A DNA stretch of 64,000 bases from Pseudeuparius sepicola. Taxonomy: Eukaryota > Arthropoda > Insecta > Coleoptera > Anthribidae. The position numbers and the translations under genes are program-made. The notes under the pieces are model-generated. The model had not been told where the DNA came from and made no database searches. It saw only the letters and a list, made by a program, of their open reading frames with translations. Each line of letters opens with the position of its first letter. The stretch's first letter is position 1. Of this stretch, positions 1 through 13,612 are shown piece by piece. The stretch covers positions 45,073,223 through 45,137,222 of the forward strand of contig OY987303.1 of the NCBI GenBank assembly GCA_963920635.1. Direction: 5' to 3'.

Positions 1-1380
1 GATTTAGTTTTTTGCCCAGTACAGATTTAGATATACCTATACGTAATACCCTGTAAATAAAAAATCTACTTTCAGTTACAATAACAGTAGGTAATCACTT
101 TTCTGCCCTGGGGCTTTTTAGTTTATTATAACCTTGTTTACTGGAATAAGTTGTGTAGCGCATTCCTTCAATAAGGAAAAACAAACAGGGAGGCCTACCA
201 TGTGAAGACTGCAGGCTAAAAAGGATGACAAAAGTTTTGAGTAAAACAAATTTTAAAATTTAAATCCCTGTATCTATTTAAGAAATAGACTTGTTGTTAG
301 TAACCAATTTTTAAAATGTTAGCTGGGGTATCTTGTTTTGGTAAAACGTTTTGTTAGTTATATTTTTGTGACAGGGGCGTCCAGAGAAATTGTAAAAGGG
401 GGTTAAGCACATTAAGTCAGCGAAAAAAGATGAATGTCGGCAAAAAATCAATATTCACTTAAAATATATTTTTTATAAATGAAATTTAGTTACATGGAAA
501 ATTTTCAAAGTAGAGTTCAGCTTCTACACTACAAAAACTCGTCCTAATTTTGCCCTTTTTTAGTTACTGGTAGCATATAACTCTCAGACATGTTAAAAAT
601 GCAATGGTGTCGCAAACAAATCGCAAACAAACGCACGCGAGGTACTCTGGCTTCAAGCAAAAGTGATCTGTTTGGAATAAAATACCCCACATGCGTAAAT
701 AACATAATATTAAAACGCCTTTTACTAGATACTGCGATCTGTGTTACTCTGTATAGTATGCTAGGCAGTAAATAATGGCTTTTGGCCATAATTTGGCACA
801 CCTATCTCAAATACGGATTTTTGTGGACCCTCATCCTTTTTAACCTCTAGTCTTCATGTATTTTTCGCTTCAATTATTTCCTTAATAGAATGTTTGTCCC
901 AATACTTTTAAAGGGGGTCCCCGGTGTTTCATTATTTTCCATGGTGACATAAAACTTGGCTGAGCCTATGTCAATGAGTAATACCTAAGCATTCTCATAT
1001 TTTACAAAATCACGTTCTTAATATAATGGCATAATTCACAATATCCTTATAACGACTTATAATAATAAACTGTGGTTTAAATCACAATATAGTAAATATT
1101 CCTGGGCCGCAAGAATGTTGATCCAACATGAACGTTGTAAAATTTATGCGCGTCTGTTATAGATTCAAATCAAGCGCTCTGCTGTGGTTTGGTGACAAAC
1201 ATATTAATAATTTCGTCAAGTAGTCACCACCTTATACAGAGTCGTTTACCAATTAATATGCACTGGGCATCACATCAATGCCGATGGGAACTTCGTACTT
1301 GAAAGAGGCCGTCGGTTGTCAAATCTGCATGTTTATGCTAGAGAAAATAATATAACTACTTATATATTATAAATTTTTGT
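1..1380. other. AT-rich stretch without recognisable genes
   Basis: I see only short open frames with no recognisable motifs. The words CCCTGTAAATA near 50 and short A/T runs look like eroded repeat sequence. No RNA gene or promoter can be supported. Confidence 0.5.
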
Positions 1381-1394
1381 ATATAACTAGATAA

Positions 1395-1951
1395 TTACAA
1401 GAAAAGGTGATAATGGGCAAACACTCAAAGTTAACAAAAAGAAAAAACTAGTAACCGCATACACGTGTTTCATGCTATTTGGCAATCATCAGTACGGTGT
1501 AACATTAACCAAATCAAAAGATAGGCATGATTTGGGAAGCAACAAATGAAGTCCAGGCAGGAGCCAACAGCACATTTTCAGCTAATCGCTAATCTTACAT
1601 CCTTATTGTCATTGTATCTTGCGTTATGAAGATTTCCACGCAGGTCGCTTTAGCAGCCTCCGTGGCGATGTTAGTATAAGCCCCAAAATAGGGGATGTGC
1701 TGACTGAAGCTGCAAATGTGCTGTTGGCTCCTGCCTGGACTTCATTTGTTGCTTCCCAAATCATGCCTATCTTTCATTTGGTTAATGTTACACCGTACTG
1801 ATGATTGCCAAATAGCATGAAACACGTGTATGCGGTTACTAGTTTTTTTTCTTTTTGTTAACTTTGAGTGTTTGCCCATTATCACCTTTTCTTGTAATTA
1901 TTACATTTACACTCGCTAATCTTACATCCTTATTGTCATTGTATCTTGGGT
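1395..1951. mobile_element. Foldback element flanked by a 13-bp direct repeat
   Basis: The sequence from about 1395 to 1560 (ACAAGAAAAGGTGATAATGG, then the GTTTCATGCTATTTGGCAA region) returns as its reverse complement at about 1716-1905. The ends are therefore long inverted arms around a short centre. The 13-mer TATAACTAGATAA occurs at 1382-1394 and again at 1952-1964, exactly where a target-site duplication would lie, although the element's own end may share a few of these bases. Related copies lie at 22.74-23.06 kb and 23.06-23.50 kb. There is no coding capacity; it is a non-autonomous repeat of unknown class. Confidence 0.7.
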
Positions 1952-1964
1952 TATAACTAGATAA

Positions 1965-3600
1965 GTATATTTTTTGTGTCTGTACGTATAACTGTTTAAC
2001 TGATGTTTTATAAGCCAAACATTGTATTAGATTCTTCTATGCTAGGGCTTGATTTTTGAGCCTATAGATGAACGATGAAATCTGCGTTTTAATATCTTGG
2101 CTTGTTTAAAAGGTATAGGGTGTTTCTCAAAATATGGCAGGTTTCTTACTGAAGTAATAAAAGTTTGCACAAAAAATTATTTGGAGAAATTAAAAATATT
2201 CACCTATAAATAAGTTATAAGACTTATGAGTTGTCCAGATACCGACGTTTTCTATGGGGCGCTTCTTCTATACCGTCACTTTCATAACTTTCTTATTTGT
2301 AAATATTTGTCGTTTTTCTAAAGTCATTTTTTGTGCATTCTCAATTTGTGAAGATCGCAGTTCTCTGTAGTTTTTTTAGTGGCGAAGCCACTGGCGAAAC
2401 CACTGGTAACCCATAATTACAATTTCTAACACATGAACCTATAAAAATAATATTACTATTTTCAAAACCCAGCAAAATTAATATTTTATAGAATTTTTGA
2501 ACAAATGGTACAAAGTGCAAACCAAACAAATTAATAAATTATTTATTATTTATTAATTCGCCTGAATGTTACCATTCTCGATAGTGGTTACATTCCGTTC
2601 GAATTCGGATGTGCCGCCCAATGCGTGAAATTAATTGAGTATTGCTCGCGTTTATGCAGCTTTTAATGCAGTTTATTTTTAGAATTTGATGACCCAAAAG
2701 GGTATATTATGTAATATTCTCGACGATATTTTACGTCATAAAGTATTTAGTACATAAATTAATCGAGGTTTATAAGTACGTTAAGAGCTCCCATTCAAAA
2801 AATTATTCTTTTGTTGTAACACGAAAACAGAAACATTTATGAAACTGCCATCTACTTAAGTAAATTACACATAAAAATGTGCCTTAAAAATATTTTTAGG
2901 AAAATTAAAGAAAGTCAGAAATAAAAACGTTAACGGTGAAATGCCATTTTGATGAATACCCTGTATCTACTAAATTAGTCAAGATGTCTAAATGCGGTTT
3001 GTGGTTTGTGGGATTCCATTCAGCTCAAAAATTGAGTTCTAGACACCAATCTACTTTCTGCCTTCGGTAAATAGGAGAAACCCCTCCAAAAGCTTCTAAT
3101 TTAGGACACCCATACTACAGAATATACTATGTACTATAACTACTAAAACTTTGAATTTGTTTGAATTTTTTACTGCTGGAGTTTCGGAAAACTATCCTAA
3201 TAGAAATATTTAGGAAAGTATATTTTTCTGTGGAACACCTTGTAATAACCGTAAACTCTACGATAAAAATTCTGCCAAAAAGCTGCCAATTTTTGCCCAC
3301 ATATGACATTTAGCCCTATATATCCCAGAAAACAATCATACAAATTTCTTAATACTTCAGGACTTTGTTACCTTTTCTTACTCTAGTTTCGTTACTGTGT
3401 CCTTTTATTTATTAAAAATTGTGTAAACTGTCCGCAACTAAAAATTTGAAGATCACAAGAATTTAATAAATAATGTATAGGAATTTTTCTAAAAAATATA
3501 AAAATGTTTTTAAGAATAGTGCCATTACTTTGCCCAACTCCACATTTAAATTGAATTTGTGTATCTCGTGGTAAAGACAGACGAGCATTACGAGCGTGGA
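1965..3600. other. Non-coding repeat-derived sequence
   Basis: No gene is recognisable. A GGTATAGGGTGTTTCTCAAAA word near 2112 and a GAAACCCCTCC...GACACCC stretch near 3075-3110 resemble eroded ends of foldback/MITE families seen elsewhere in the window; compare GAACCCCTCCC...GGAACACCC near 35.9 kb. Confidence 0.4.
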
Positions 3601-4190
3601 AATAAAGATTTTTCCGTACGCGTGACAAATTCCCGTGTGAGGCGCAGCCGAACACGGGAAGTCATGCAAGCACGGAAAAATCTATTTCTGGACGTGTAAT
3701 GAACGATATTTTTTATTATACTTCTTTGAAAACGGAAACTTAAAACATTTTATCGGCATATTATAATAAATTTAATTGACAAAAAATAAACAATGCAGAC
3801 AATATAGTGTTTGGTATGTATGATGTGTTTCCATGGTTACTCTCAAATTATTTCAAAGGTGCTTTGTTGTAAATTAGTTATTGTCAGATAAGATGAATAA
3901 AACGTCAAAAATATTACAGAAATGTATCTAAATATTGAAACACTTACGAATTAAAATACAAAATAGGTATATGTTAAATATCAAAGAGCATATAGAGTTT
4001 CTTAAATTTAGTTTACTTTGCTGTATATTTATATTTTAAAGCCATATATTCGGTATTTTTATTTAGCGCACGGAAAGTTTTTCCGTGCGCTGTTTCCGTG
4101 CGCTAGCCCGAAAAACCCCATCTTTCATTATTGCTAAAACAGACGAAAATAAGGTGTTTCCAAAGAAGTATAATAAAAATATTTTTTTAC
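3600..4190. mobile_element. Foldback repeat with clustered hairpins
   Basis: About 30 bases at 3705-3734 (ATTATACTTCTTTGAAAACG) return as reverse complement at 4155-4181. Near each arm are G+C-rich hairpins built on GCACGGAAA/TTTCCGTGC: 3608-3690 on the left and 4070-4110 on the right. There is no coding sequence. It looks like an old non-autonomous palindromic element, and its hairpin word recalls, but is not identical to, the GTGCGGAAAAGT clusters at 28, 45.4 and 50.5 kb. Confidence 0.5.
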
Positions 4191-4579
4191 TCCCACATGG
4201 ATATTTTTTGTAATGTTCTTCACAGTCTACACAATAGAAAAGTAGTAAATTCTAGTTAACTGAACGGATATAATTTCATATCAACTCTAGGTAGGGTTTG
4301 AAATTAACCAATCACAGCCATCGAACGATGATTGAGCACTCTACCTACGGCGTCATGGGCGCCCGCCGAAAAAATCTGGGGGGGGGGGGAATAGTCAAAT
4401 TCAAACTTTATTATTTTTGTTTATTTCAAACACGTTCTAATTTTCTAAAAATAAAAAATGTACCATTATAAAAACTAATATTAAAATAACGTCATTCCTG
4501 TTTATATTCCTCCGTATCTATGATTAAATATTGGATATATCTACTCTTTGGCATATTAACACAAAACAAACACCAATTA

Positions 4580-4910
4580 TCACCAATGTTGCCGAACTGC
4601 TGCTTGTTGTGCAGCCTCCATAACAAATCTATTGATATTTAAACCTACTACAATATTTATACTGAAAGATTGCGGTGCTATAGGTAACAATTTCGCGAAA
4701 AGTTAAATGGGCCTTTATTGGCCGGGTGTCGAATATTTGGTCACTTTTGACGGGCGATGGATCTGCATCTCGCGTTTGATGTTTACATCTCGCCAAGGCC
4801 TACTTATTGAAAAAATCGTACAATAATGGGCTACTTCAGTGCCGATTTCTGAGCTTTTAAAGACGATTTTGGGACACTTCACTGCCGATTTAAATAGTAT
4901 ATTATACACC
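4580..4910 (-). repeat. Inverted, diverged copy of the 9-10 kb repeat
   Basis: Read on the minus strand, this stretch follows the order of the two copies at 9.06 and 9.67 kb: the AATCGTACAATAATG hairpin area, the GATGTAAACATCAAACG area, then the CGGCCGATAAAGG and GTGTAGGCTGCAC areas. It is clearly the same repeat but diverged and lacks the distal hairpin. A run of eleven G lies just upstream at about 4379-4389. Confidence 0.6.
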
Positions 4911-5965
4911 TAGGTTGAGAAGTGAGCCATTATATACCGAGCTTTTTTATATATATGCGAGCAGGTAAATAATGGCCTTCTCAACCGAAGTGTATATAGA
5001 ATTTTTTTTTACTACTAACATTGAAATATTGCCATATTTTAGTTTATTTTAGTTTTCTAATACTTCGAAGTAGGTATCAAGGAGCCTGGGAGTTCAGTTG
5101 TCAAGCTGATAAAATGACACTAATCTTTAAATGTCATAAAGAAAATGTTTCATTATTTACCTAGGTATTTTTTTATTATCATTATTTACCTAGGGTGAGA
5201 AATATTACTTCTCATTAGAGGAATGAGGTAAATAATGGTGATTTCTCAGCTTAGTACTTAGTAAAAAAAGGTTTTTAATGCACGGTATTTCGAAAACGAA
5301 GCAATAATCGAAAAATTTTTATACATAACACATTTTTGTCTCAAAATTAGGTGAGGATTCACACCCTTTGTCAGAAAGGCTATAGGAAACACCTTTTAGG
5401 TATAGTATGACAATTAAGCTCAAGAGATGAGTTAAAATTTTAGCTTAGCTATTATATTTAATAAAATGGTATCACATTTCGTTTCTGACGGGAACAAAAA
5501 ATGTTTCATGTTACCTTTTCTTCTCTAGAAATAACAAAGTTAGGGCAAATTAAACATTTTTGATTTCCCACTGTAATTCATAATAAGTAGATATAGGTAT
5601 GTTTGTTCATTCGTTGGTGATAGAAGACTTTCTATAATATATGGATCGTACCTACCACCGATTTTTTTCTGGCCTATAAATGTGTTGTGTCAGTCACTTG
5701 ATTTGATATGGCGAGGAAGCAAAAAAATTGTTATCCTTCTTCTCCAGTAAGAGAAGAGTATACGTGATCATGTAGATGGAATAAGAGGGTGCAACGTTAT
5801 TGTTCAATAAGAAATAATTTCATGGTTGGTGAATGTTCAGCTTTAAGGTTATAAAACGGATTAATTTGTGATAATCCTGTAATCCTAGATTTCTTGGTTA
5901 TGGCAAATTAATTTTAATTATACTCCTGCCTATAAAAGATATGAATAAAACTTGCCTGAATGCAT

Positions 5966-6203
5966 ATTTCCACTTTTAATAACCTGTGCCTAAATCCAAA
6001 ACAACACATTATATAAAGCATCATCCATCAAGCATGATAGGTAGAGGAAGTTACGTTGTTTGTAATTATTGTAAATCTCTAAAATTTCCACTTTTAATAA
6101 CCTGTGCCTAAATCCAAAACAACACATTATCTAAAGCATCATCCATCAAGCATGATAGGTAGAGGAAGTTACGTTGTTTGTAATTGTTGTAAATCCCTAA
6201 AAT
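5966..6203. repeat. 118-bp tandem duplication, two units
   Basis: The segment beginning ATTTCCACTTTTAATAACC at 5966 is repeated immediately at 6084 with only a few differences. The period is 118 bases and there are exactly two units. No open frame runs through it. The high identity suggests a recent local duplication. Confidence 0.85.
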
Positions 6204-7659
6204 TTTTATTGCAGCTCGAAATTCATTTCTAAGTAACTATCTTCGATGGACACGTTTTCCTAGTTGACGAATAACATTGATGATGGCTTAACAGCTGAAA
6301 TAGCTTTGCCCTCGATTTTATTATCTAACGAATAGTAAGCACCTTACTTTCAATTTCAAGGCATTAACTTTTCGGCAATATAATAAAATTGTACTTATGC
6401 CATTTACTTTAATAATAACGTATGTAAAAAGTGCGTAAAATAGGTTTTTTGGCATGAGTACGGCTCGTTCAAACAACTTCCGCACCCATGCCCAAGTGTT
6501 TCATACAATATTTTTCTGAGTCAGTCAAGGCAAAACAAAATTGTAAGTATGTAAATTATTAAAATATTATTATCAAATTATTCGTTTTTCAATAAATCCT
6601 CAAATACTATGCGAATGGCGAAAAAACATTAATAATAAAATAAAATAATAATAATTAAAGCGGCGAAGAAAGCAATTTCGAGTATGCTGCCGCAGAGAAG
6701 TTAAAAGATTGTATTAAATGTAATGAACAGCACGTAAAGTACGCCCATGATTATCTTACGTGATAAAGTCTTAATTTACGCACGGTCAACAGTGTGAAAA
6801 ATGCAATTTTACGCACCGCCATAGAAATTCATTATGTCAAGGTTAGACTTTAAGAAAATATTTTTACTAATAGTTTCTGTTTTTAGCATATATTCAGTTG
6901 AAATTTAATAGTACAGAAGTTAACCACTCATTGATCAGATCTGACTATAAACTGATTCAGAAAGAGCTTCTAAAGAGTTTAATAGTCTCACCAAAACCCC
7001 AAAATCGCTAAAAAATAAAAACATGTATCTGAGGAGCTTAAAGTAGCTGACCCTGCACACTGTTCCAAATAAAAATTTGCCACAGTAACGAGATATTATG
7101 CTTCGGTTTCGTACTATTAATCTTCTTCTTTGCAGTTTTACTTCTATATACTACTTATATACCTACCTACCGACAATGGTCGTAACCATTCATGTCGGAG
7201 GCTCGACGACCGGCGCAAGGCGAGGCTAAACTGAGAGATCCGTTAAAAGTATTTCGAGTAACGAAAATGAAAACGTGCAGATAACAGTTTTCGTGTACGG
7301 TTATGCCGACCAAAATATTTTGAACTGTCGATTGCTGGCAACGGTATGCTGCCGTCGACATTAACTAACTGATTATTGTTTGATGGAAGTTATACGCATA
7401 CTTTTACTTTCGGAACCTATAAGTAAACTGAAGATAAGAAAAAATGTTTCAACTGAACAAAATAATAGGTAATGATTTCTGTGAAATGCAGCACAAATTT
7501 CGACCATGAGACCGATCTTACTCAACGATACTGATGCACCTAAGAGTGGCGATGAGAGCACTATTCGCAACATCTCCAGAGATTAAAAAGAACTAAGTAG
7601 CGGCATTCTTGACTTCACTGCTGAATTTACGTAGAGAGGCCCAAGATCAGAATTTTTTA

Positions 7660-7691
<32 letters not shown>

Positions 7692-9060
7692 ATATTTATA
7701 ATAATGTATAGGTATTATATAATATGACTTATATCGGCTTGTATCTGAATATTCCGAAGCATAGAAGATCCGACTTAGACTCCGACTCAAAAAATTGTAT
7801 GCGTACAATAACAGGTATAATAGACTCGCTCCGATTAGGCTACAAACAAACTGTCCCCCTCTTGATTACTTTAAACCGTAGGCTTATAAAGTACTATTGT
7901 TAAGTATTGGTTGGTAAAGCAGTTTGTGCTCATTTTGCAAAGTCTTGATGTATTCTAAAGGGTCTCGTAGAAATATTAGTTTAGGCTTATTTTCGTGTTA
8001 CAAATTTACAGCTCAAAACCCCGAAGCAGCGAGCAACTGTAAAGAAAAACTAAATGTTTTATGAAAAAAGGCACACCCTTTCGCATTGACTGACTTAATG
8101 TTTAGTTAATGCTGCAAATTTTCTCCAGTATCAAAAATGTGGATATAATAGGTAGGTACTATTTAGTCTTAAGATTAAGCTGTTATACCAAGACCAATCA
8201 ACAAAAAGCCTTTAAAAACTTAAATTATTGAGGGAAATATATTAAGATATTTCAGTCCAACACTTAAAAGCCTTCAAATATTTGGATTTTAGATTTTTCA
8301 GTAGATAGGTTGAGCACTACAAATCAAAGACAAATACAAAAATTGCAGGTTAAATATTCTCGGAGAATGGATCTGCTACAATCAGATGTGTAGATTGAAA
8401 TATTTGTACTTAAAGAATGGATGTATTTAATGAACAACCCCCATAATTAGGGCTTAAGCAACTTTGAATGTTTTTCTATAAGCAGTGTACAAAACTATTT
8501 AAAAATAAAACAAAAGGTGTAAAAATTTATTCGCCGGTAAAAAAATCTGAGGAAAAGGAAAGAGGAAAGTTGGCCTCGGCGTTTTTTATGTTTAAATCTC
8601 AAAACACTAAAACTAACTTTTTCTCGACTTGCAACTCTCTCAATTGATAACACAACAAAAATTTGGCAAATTAAGAAGTAACTAATGAAATTTAAACATT
8701 TATACATTACAGATGTAAACAACTGTACTACTGCGGCCATTATCAGCTGATCATGACAGTTCGTCGGATAGCCCCATAACAAAGATAATTGTAATATAAC
8801 CTAAAAGTTAACAAATTTGACAAATAGTCCATCAGTGATTATAGATCGTCCTAAGGTATACCTACTTGTCAACTTCAATGCACGTTTATCACATATAACA
8901 TAAGTGATCTTTACAAAACAGTGACATCATAGGCGTTGGTAATTAAAAACCTCTCTCTAAAACTTAAATCATAGAAAAACTACTTAATTATTACTTAATT
9001 ACTTAATTGTGATTTTGAAGTTTCAACTAGCGCATTGGCATTCTGGATATAAAAGATCTT
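6204..9060. other. Long stretch without recognisable genes
   Basis: Only short open frames are present and none shows a domain motif. The single simple repeat is a (TA)10 run at 7661-7680. I can support no repeat family or RNA gene here. Confidence 0.4.
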
Positions 9061-10282
9061 TTTCTTGAAATCGGCATTAAAATGTCCCAAAATCGTCATT
9101 AAAAGCACAGAAATCGTACAATAATGTAGCCCATTATTGTACGATTTTTTCAATAAGTAGGCCTTGGCGAGATGTAAACATCAAACGTCAGACGCGGAGA
9201 AATCGCCCGTCAAAAGTGACCATATATTCAAAACCCGGCCGATAAAGGCTCATTTAACTTTTCGTACACATTGCGAAACTGTTTCCTATAGAAGCGCAAT
9301 CCTTCAGTATACATATTTTAGTAAATTTGAATATCAATGGATTTGTTGTGTAGGCTGCACAGGAAGCAGCAGTTTGGTTTTTCTGTCAGAAGGTGCCGTG
9401 TCTCATCATACCTGTCCTAGGTAGAGCGATCGTCAAAGTCAAGCAACGCCGCGCGTAGTCGGTTCGTGGACGGGTGATCCCTTATTATTATTTTCTTGCC
9501 TAATAAAACATTTTTTTTTCCGATTTCAAAAAAAATATAATATGTACCTCGGCACTGAAGTTCTTTTTATGACTCATGTGGTTTATTTGCCTCGGCCAGA
9601 GGCCTCAGCAACTAAACTCCACATGAGTCATAAAAAGTTGAACTTCAGTGCCTTGGTACATAAATAACTATTTCTTGAAATCGGCATTAAAATGTCCCAA
9701 AATCGTCATTAAAAGCACAGAAATCGTACAATAATGTAGCCCATTATTGTACGATTTTTTCAATAAGTAGGCCTTGGCGAGATGTAAACATCAAACGTCA
9801 GACGCGGAGAAATCGCCCATCAAAAGTGACCAAATATTCAAAACCCGGCCGATAAAGGCTCATTTAACTTTTCGTACACATTGCGAAATTGTTTCCTATA
9901 GAAGCGCAATCCTTCAGTATACATATTTTAGTAAATTTGAAAATCAATAGATTTGTTGTGTAGGCTGCACAAGAAGCAGCAGTTTGGTTTTTCTGTCAGA
10001 AGGTGCCGTACATCATTATACTTGTCCTAGGTAGAGCGATCATCAAAGTCAAGCAACGCCGCGCGTAGTCGGTTCGTGGACGGGTGATCCCTTATTAATA
10101 TTTTCTTGCCTAAGAAAACATTTTTTTTTTTCCGATTTCAAGAAAAATATAATATGTACCTCGGCACTGAAGTTCTTTTTATGACTCATGTGGTTTATTT
10201 GCCTCGGCCAGAGGCCTCAGCAACTAAACTCCACATGAGTCATAAAAAGTTGAACTTCGGTGCCTTGGTACATAAATAACTA
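9061..10282. repeat. 610-bp unit in direct tandem duplication
   Basis: Unit 1 (9061-9670) and unit 2 (9671-10282) begin with TTTCTTGAAATCGGCATT and stay aligned to the end with scattered substitutions. Each unit contains two hairpins: AATCGTACAATAATG with its complement 4 bases later, and a much larger one with arms of about 35 bases (TTTTTATGACTCATGTGG and its complement) around CGGCCAGAGGCC. A third copy is inverted at 4.58-4.91 kb, and the large hairpin recurs alone at 35.10-35.19 kb. No protein signature is visible. The terminal hairpin is a feature of several non-autonomous element classes, but I cannot assign one. Confidence 0.75.
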
Positions 10283-11337
10283 TTAATTAATAGTATCTAC
10301 TGTATTTGATATTATCTAACTCTATAACTATAAATACTATACAAGGAAATACGCCAAAACAGCTGCAGCTAGTGATAAAAAAATGGCAGTACCTATCATA
10401 ATTAAAACGCTTATTCTGCGGGTGATAGAGATAACGATTGATTTTTCTTTTATATTTCTGGAGACACCAATGCCCGCATTATGTAAACCCATTTGAATGA
10501 TAAGTATAATAGATAATTGCCGCCATATTTCAAATGATATTTTTTTTACATGAATAACATGGAGTCTATAATAGCAGCGAGCACGGACAATATTTGATGT
10601 TGAAATGGATACAGGTTGGAGAGTATAACGAGTAGGTACCTAATATACTTAATATAAACGTTAAAAAGTTGTTACAACGTGTAGGTTAATTAATCCACGA
10701 AAGAGGTAAGGTAATAACGCTAGAACATTGACCCAATAGGTGCGTATTTAATGGCACAAATAAATTTCGAACTCGTATTTTATAGAAACATCTATGGCGC
10801 CACAAAGTTATTTGCAGGACGTGTTAGAGAAGCAGCTGCAATTTTATTATAATGCAATTAATAAAAATTATAATTTTACATTTTCAAAGAATGCAGGCAA
10901 CAGTTGAAGCAGCTAGCAACCACGTAGTTAGCCACCAAACTAACAAAGCACCGGCACTCGAACAGTTGACTTAGTATACGGGCATGCAAGCGAGGACGTA
11001 AATCGAACCTACTAAATATTTTACCTATGCAGAGAGAGGGACCAGGAAAAAGTTTTTGCCGATCGCTGATGCCCATTTTTCGATCTTGGCGGCGATCCCC
11101 CCCCCACAAGAATTTGGTTGCTTCTGAGTTACCTACTCTTTGTTTGGGTGAGAATTATTATTATTGTAAAACGTTAATAATTTCTGTCGGAAAACTCTCA
11201 AGAAACTGAATACGTTCTGACCGGTCGTAAAAATAGTTATTTATATTCGGGAATCTAAATAATCGCTACAAAAAATATAAGGTATGCACACGGAAAATAG
11301 AATTTTGAATACATTCATATCTCTACTCAACCCTCTA
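10283..11337. other. Non-coding stretch
   Basis: No gene or repeat family is recognised. A C10 run lies at about 11098-11107. Confidence 0.4.
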
Positions 11338-12024
11338 AAGAGGCGAGGATCTTTGAATTCGGCCACAATTCCTACCTGTTCGAAGGTAAGGAAAAGGGTG
11401 GCTCTTTTACGACACTTGAACTCGGCCAAATCAGTTATAAGGTAGGTAGAACTATTTTATGTCCCATCATCTTATGCAAATCGATACAGGTACCTAGATA
11501 ATTGGCTTGCTTCTTATAAATAGCAAGAAACTCCAAATTTAAAATTAATTTCTTGGTTGTACTCGTTGTGTTCATTCTGAATTGCTAAAAATGTCGGACG
11601 ATTTAAAAGAAATAGGTATGAAGTGAACGTGGTGCCACTTTGTTGCTTTACCGTAACTACAAATTTTGTTTCGGAAAAACGAATAAAAACAATGAAAGGC
11701 GCTGGAGGTACATAAAAAAATAGTTGCAAAGCTGTGCTATTTACCACTGGACATGCATCCCATAGTACTATTATTTCCAAAGACGGACAGCATTCTCATG
11801 ATCCAGAAGCTCAGAATAAAAGTTGTCGTCGAATTGTATCAACTTCCTGCAAGAGGAAATCTACAAAGGATATTTCTGAGCGACCGCGACCGAACAAACT
11901 TTTACGATCCGTACTCACCAACACTACAGGCTTTCAACTCAAGCTGTGGACTGCATACGTTTTTTTTAGCATACACTTATTTACACCCCCCTCTATTAAA
12001 AGTCATCACATTGAAAACAAAACG

Positions 12025-12330
12025 TCAGGCATCTGTAGTCCGCCTTGACCTCTTTGGCCCTGGTAGCATGTCGGCGTCGGCATCGTCTTCGTCTTCTTCC
12101 TCCCGAGATATAATTTCGTCGAAGAGGTTAGTCTGTTCTTCGCATTCAGCATCAGTGTCTTCTTCATTTAAAACGTTTCTGGTGAATTTTCGCATGCCGT
12201 ACCAACGCAATTCGTGCACATAGAAGAGCACCGAAGTCCTGTTTTTTGCAGCTACAGGCCCAAGTGCTATATCCTGTAGTACATTTGCATTGAATTATTT
12301 TCCCATGCTTGGTTTGATTTGTGGAGCAAT
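12025..12330 (-). pseudogene. Cysteine-rich (CXC-like) protein C-terminus, remnant
   Basis: Read on the minus strand with two frame changes, the sequence gives QCKCTTGYSTWACSCKK, then TGLRCSSMCTNCVGTACEN, then an acidic tail (NEEDTDAECEEQT...) and a basic end (GPKRSRRTTDA). The cysteine spacing resembles CXC/tesmin-type clusters found at the C-termini of some insect transposon-associated proteins. The remnant lies inside the ~700-bp block that interrupts the MULE transposase, so it arrived with that insertion. Assignment to a named family is not possible from this fragment. Confidence 0.4.
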
Positions 12331-13248
12331 TTTTGATAATTTGAGAAATTTTTTGTAACTTTGAATCCCTATATCTCGGTGAATACTGAATCAAAAAGTA
12401 TTTTTGACTAGTGAATTTTAAAGAAAATTTAATGATCTTCAACTTTGTAAATTAAATATTCTGCTAAAAACGTATGGTTTAGAAGTTATAAGCAAAAAAA
12501 ACTCAAACGAGTCCGAAAATGTCGAGGTTTTTCGGTCCTCCCTAAATTAGCACAGAGTTCTCGAGGTCGAAAACTCAGATTTTACTCCGCAGACTACCCA
12601 CACATAACATGCTAAAATATCATTAACTTCGGAATACTTTCCAAGTACCCCTCTTTATTTATTACTTGCCGCTTGGCCTAGTATTATTATTTTTGGTTGC
12701 CATACGAACTTGAAAATTTTATGTAGTTCAGAAACCATTTATGCTGATGGCACATTTGAAAACTGCCCCAAGTAGGTACTTCTTACAGTTATTCACAATC
12801 CATGGCTATTTTCAGAATAATTATGTCCCATTGATATTTTGCCTGTAAAAAGATAAATTGGCAGAAATTTCTACTAAATGCCTAAATTTAATTAAAGCAT
12901 TTTGCAATTCAGAGTTTAGTTTAAACTTTAATCCGAAAGAAATAGTAACTGATTTTGAAAAGAGTATTCATAACGTTCTAAACCACGTTTGGCGAAATAT
13001 TAAAATAACAGGATGTAGATTCCATCTGGCCCAAACATGGTGGAGGAAGATCCAGAACGTAGGCTTACGCAATGGATATAAAGGGAAAGATTCGGAAATC
13101 GGTAAATGGTTACACTACTGTTTTGGAATGATGTTTTTGGAAAGTCAAGAAGTTAGTGATTTTTTTTGTTTTTGATTTACTAGCTATCCAGCCAAATCAT
13201 GAAGCTGTATAGTAAAATTTTCAGATTACCTCATTGGCAATTATTACA

Positions 13249-13612
13249 CAGGGTGAGTCTGAAATAAGTGGCATCCTTTTTTTGGGTCATTCTGAACCAC
13301 TTTTCTTAATAAATTTTTTCCTAGCGCCGAGATTTTTCTATAATTCATCCCCTCAAAATGCCCCCTCTATGAAAACACGGCACTGGCGCCCTGCCAACAA
13401 CCGAGTAGAAAATGGTAAATCATCAACTAGTATAGTATTTTGAGACCGAGTTTACGCTATTCTATCCACTGTGTATGAAATAAATGTTGGTAAATTTAAA
13501 AAAAAAATAGAGAAAAATTTCGGCGATAGGAAAAAAATATTAAGAAATGTTGTTCAGAATGACCATCTTTCTTTCCCAAAAAAAGGATGCCAGTTATTTC
13601 AGACTCACCCTG
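13249..13612. mobile_element. 364-bp foldback MITE inside the MULE transposase
   Basis: The element begins CAGGGTGAGTCTGAAATAA and ends with the complement of that word (TTATTTCAGACTCACCCTG). Inner parts also pair: GGCATCCTTTTTTTGGG with its complement, and GTCATTCTGAACC...GAATGAC. The right flank is TA and the left flank CA, suggesting an original TA target. Removing the insert joins GNYY to ISEES, matching DNYISENS in the intact MULE protein, so this is a clean insertion into a formerly continuous gene. It has no coding capacity. Confidence 0.85.
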
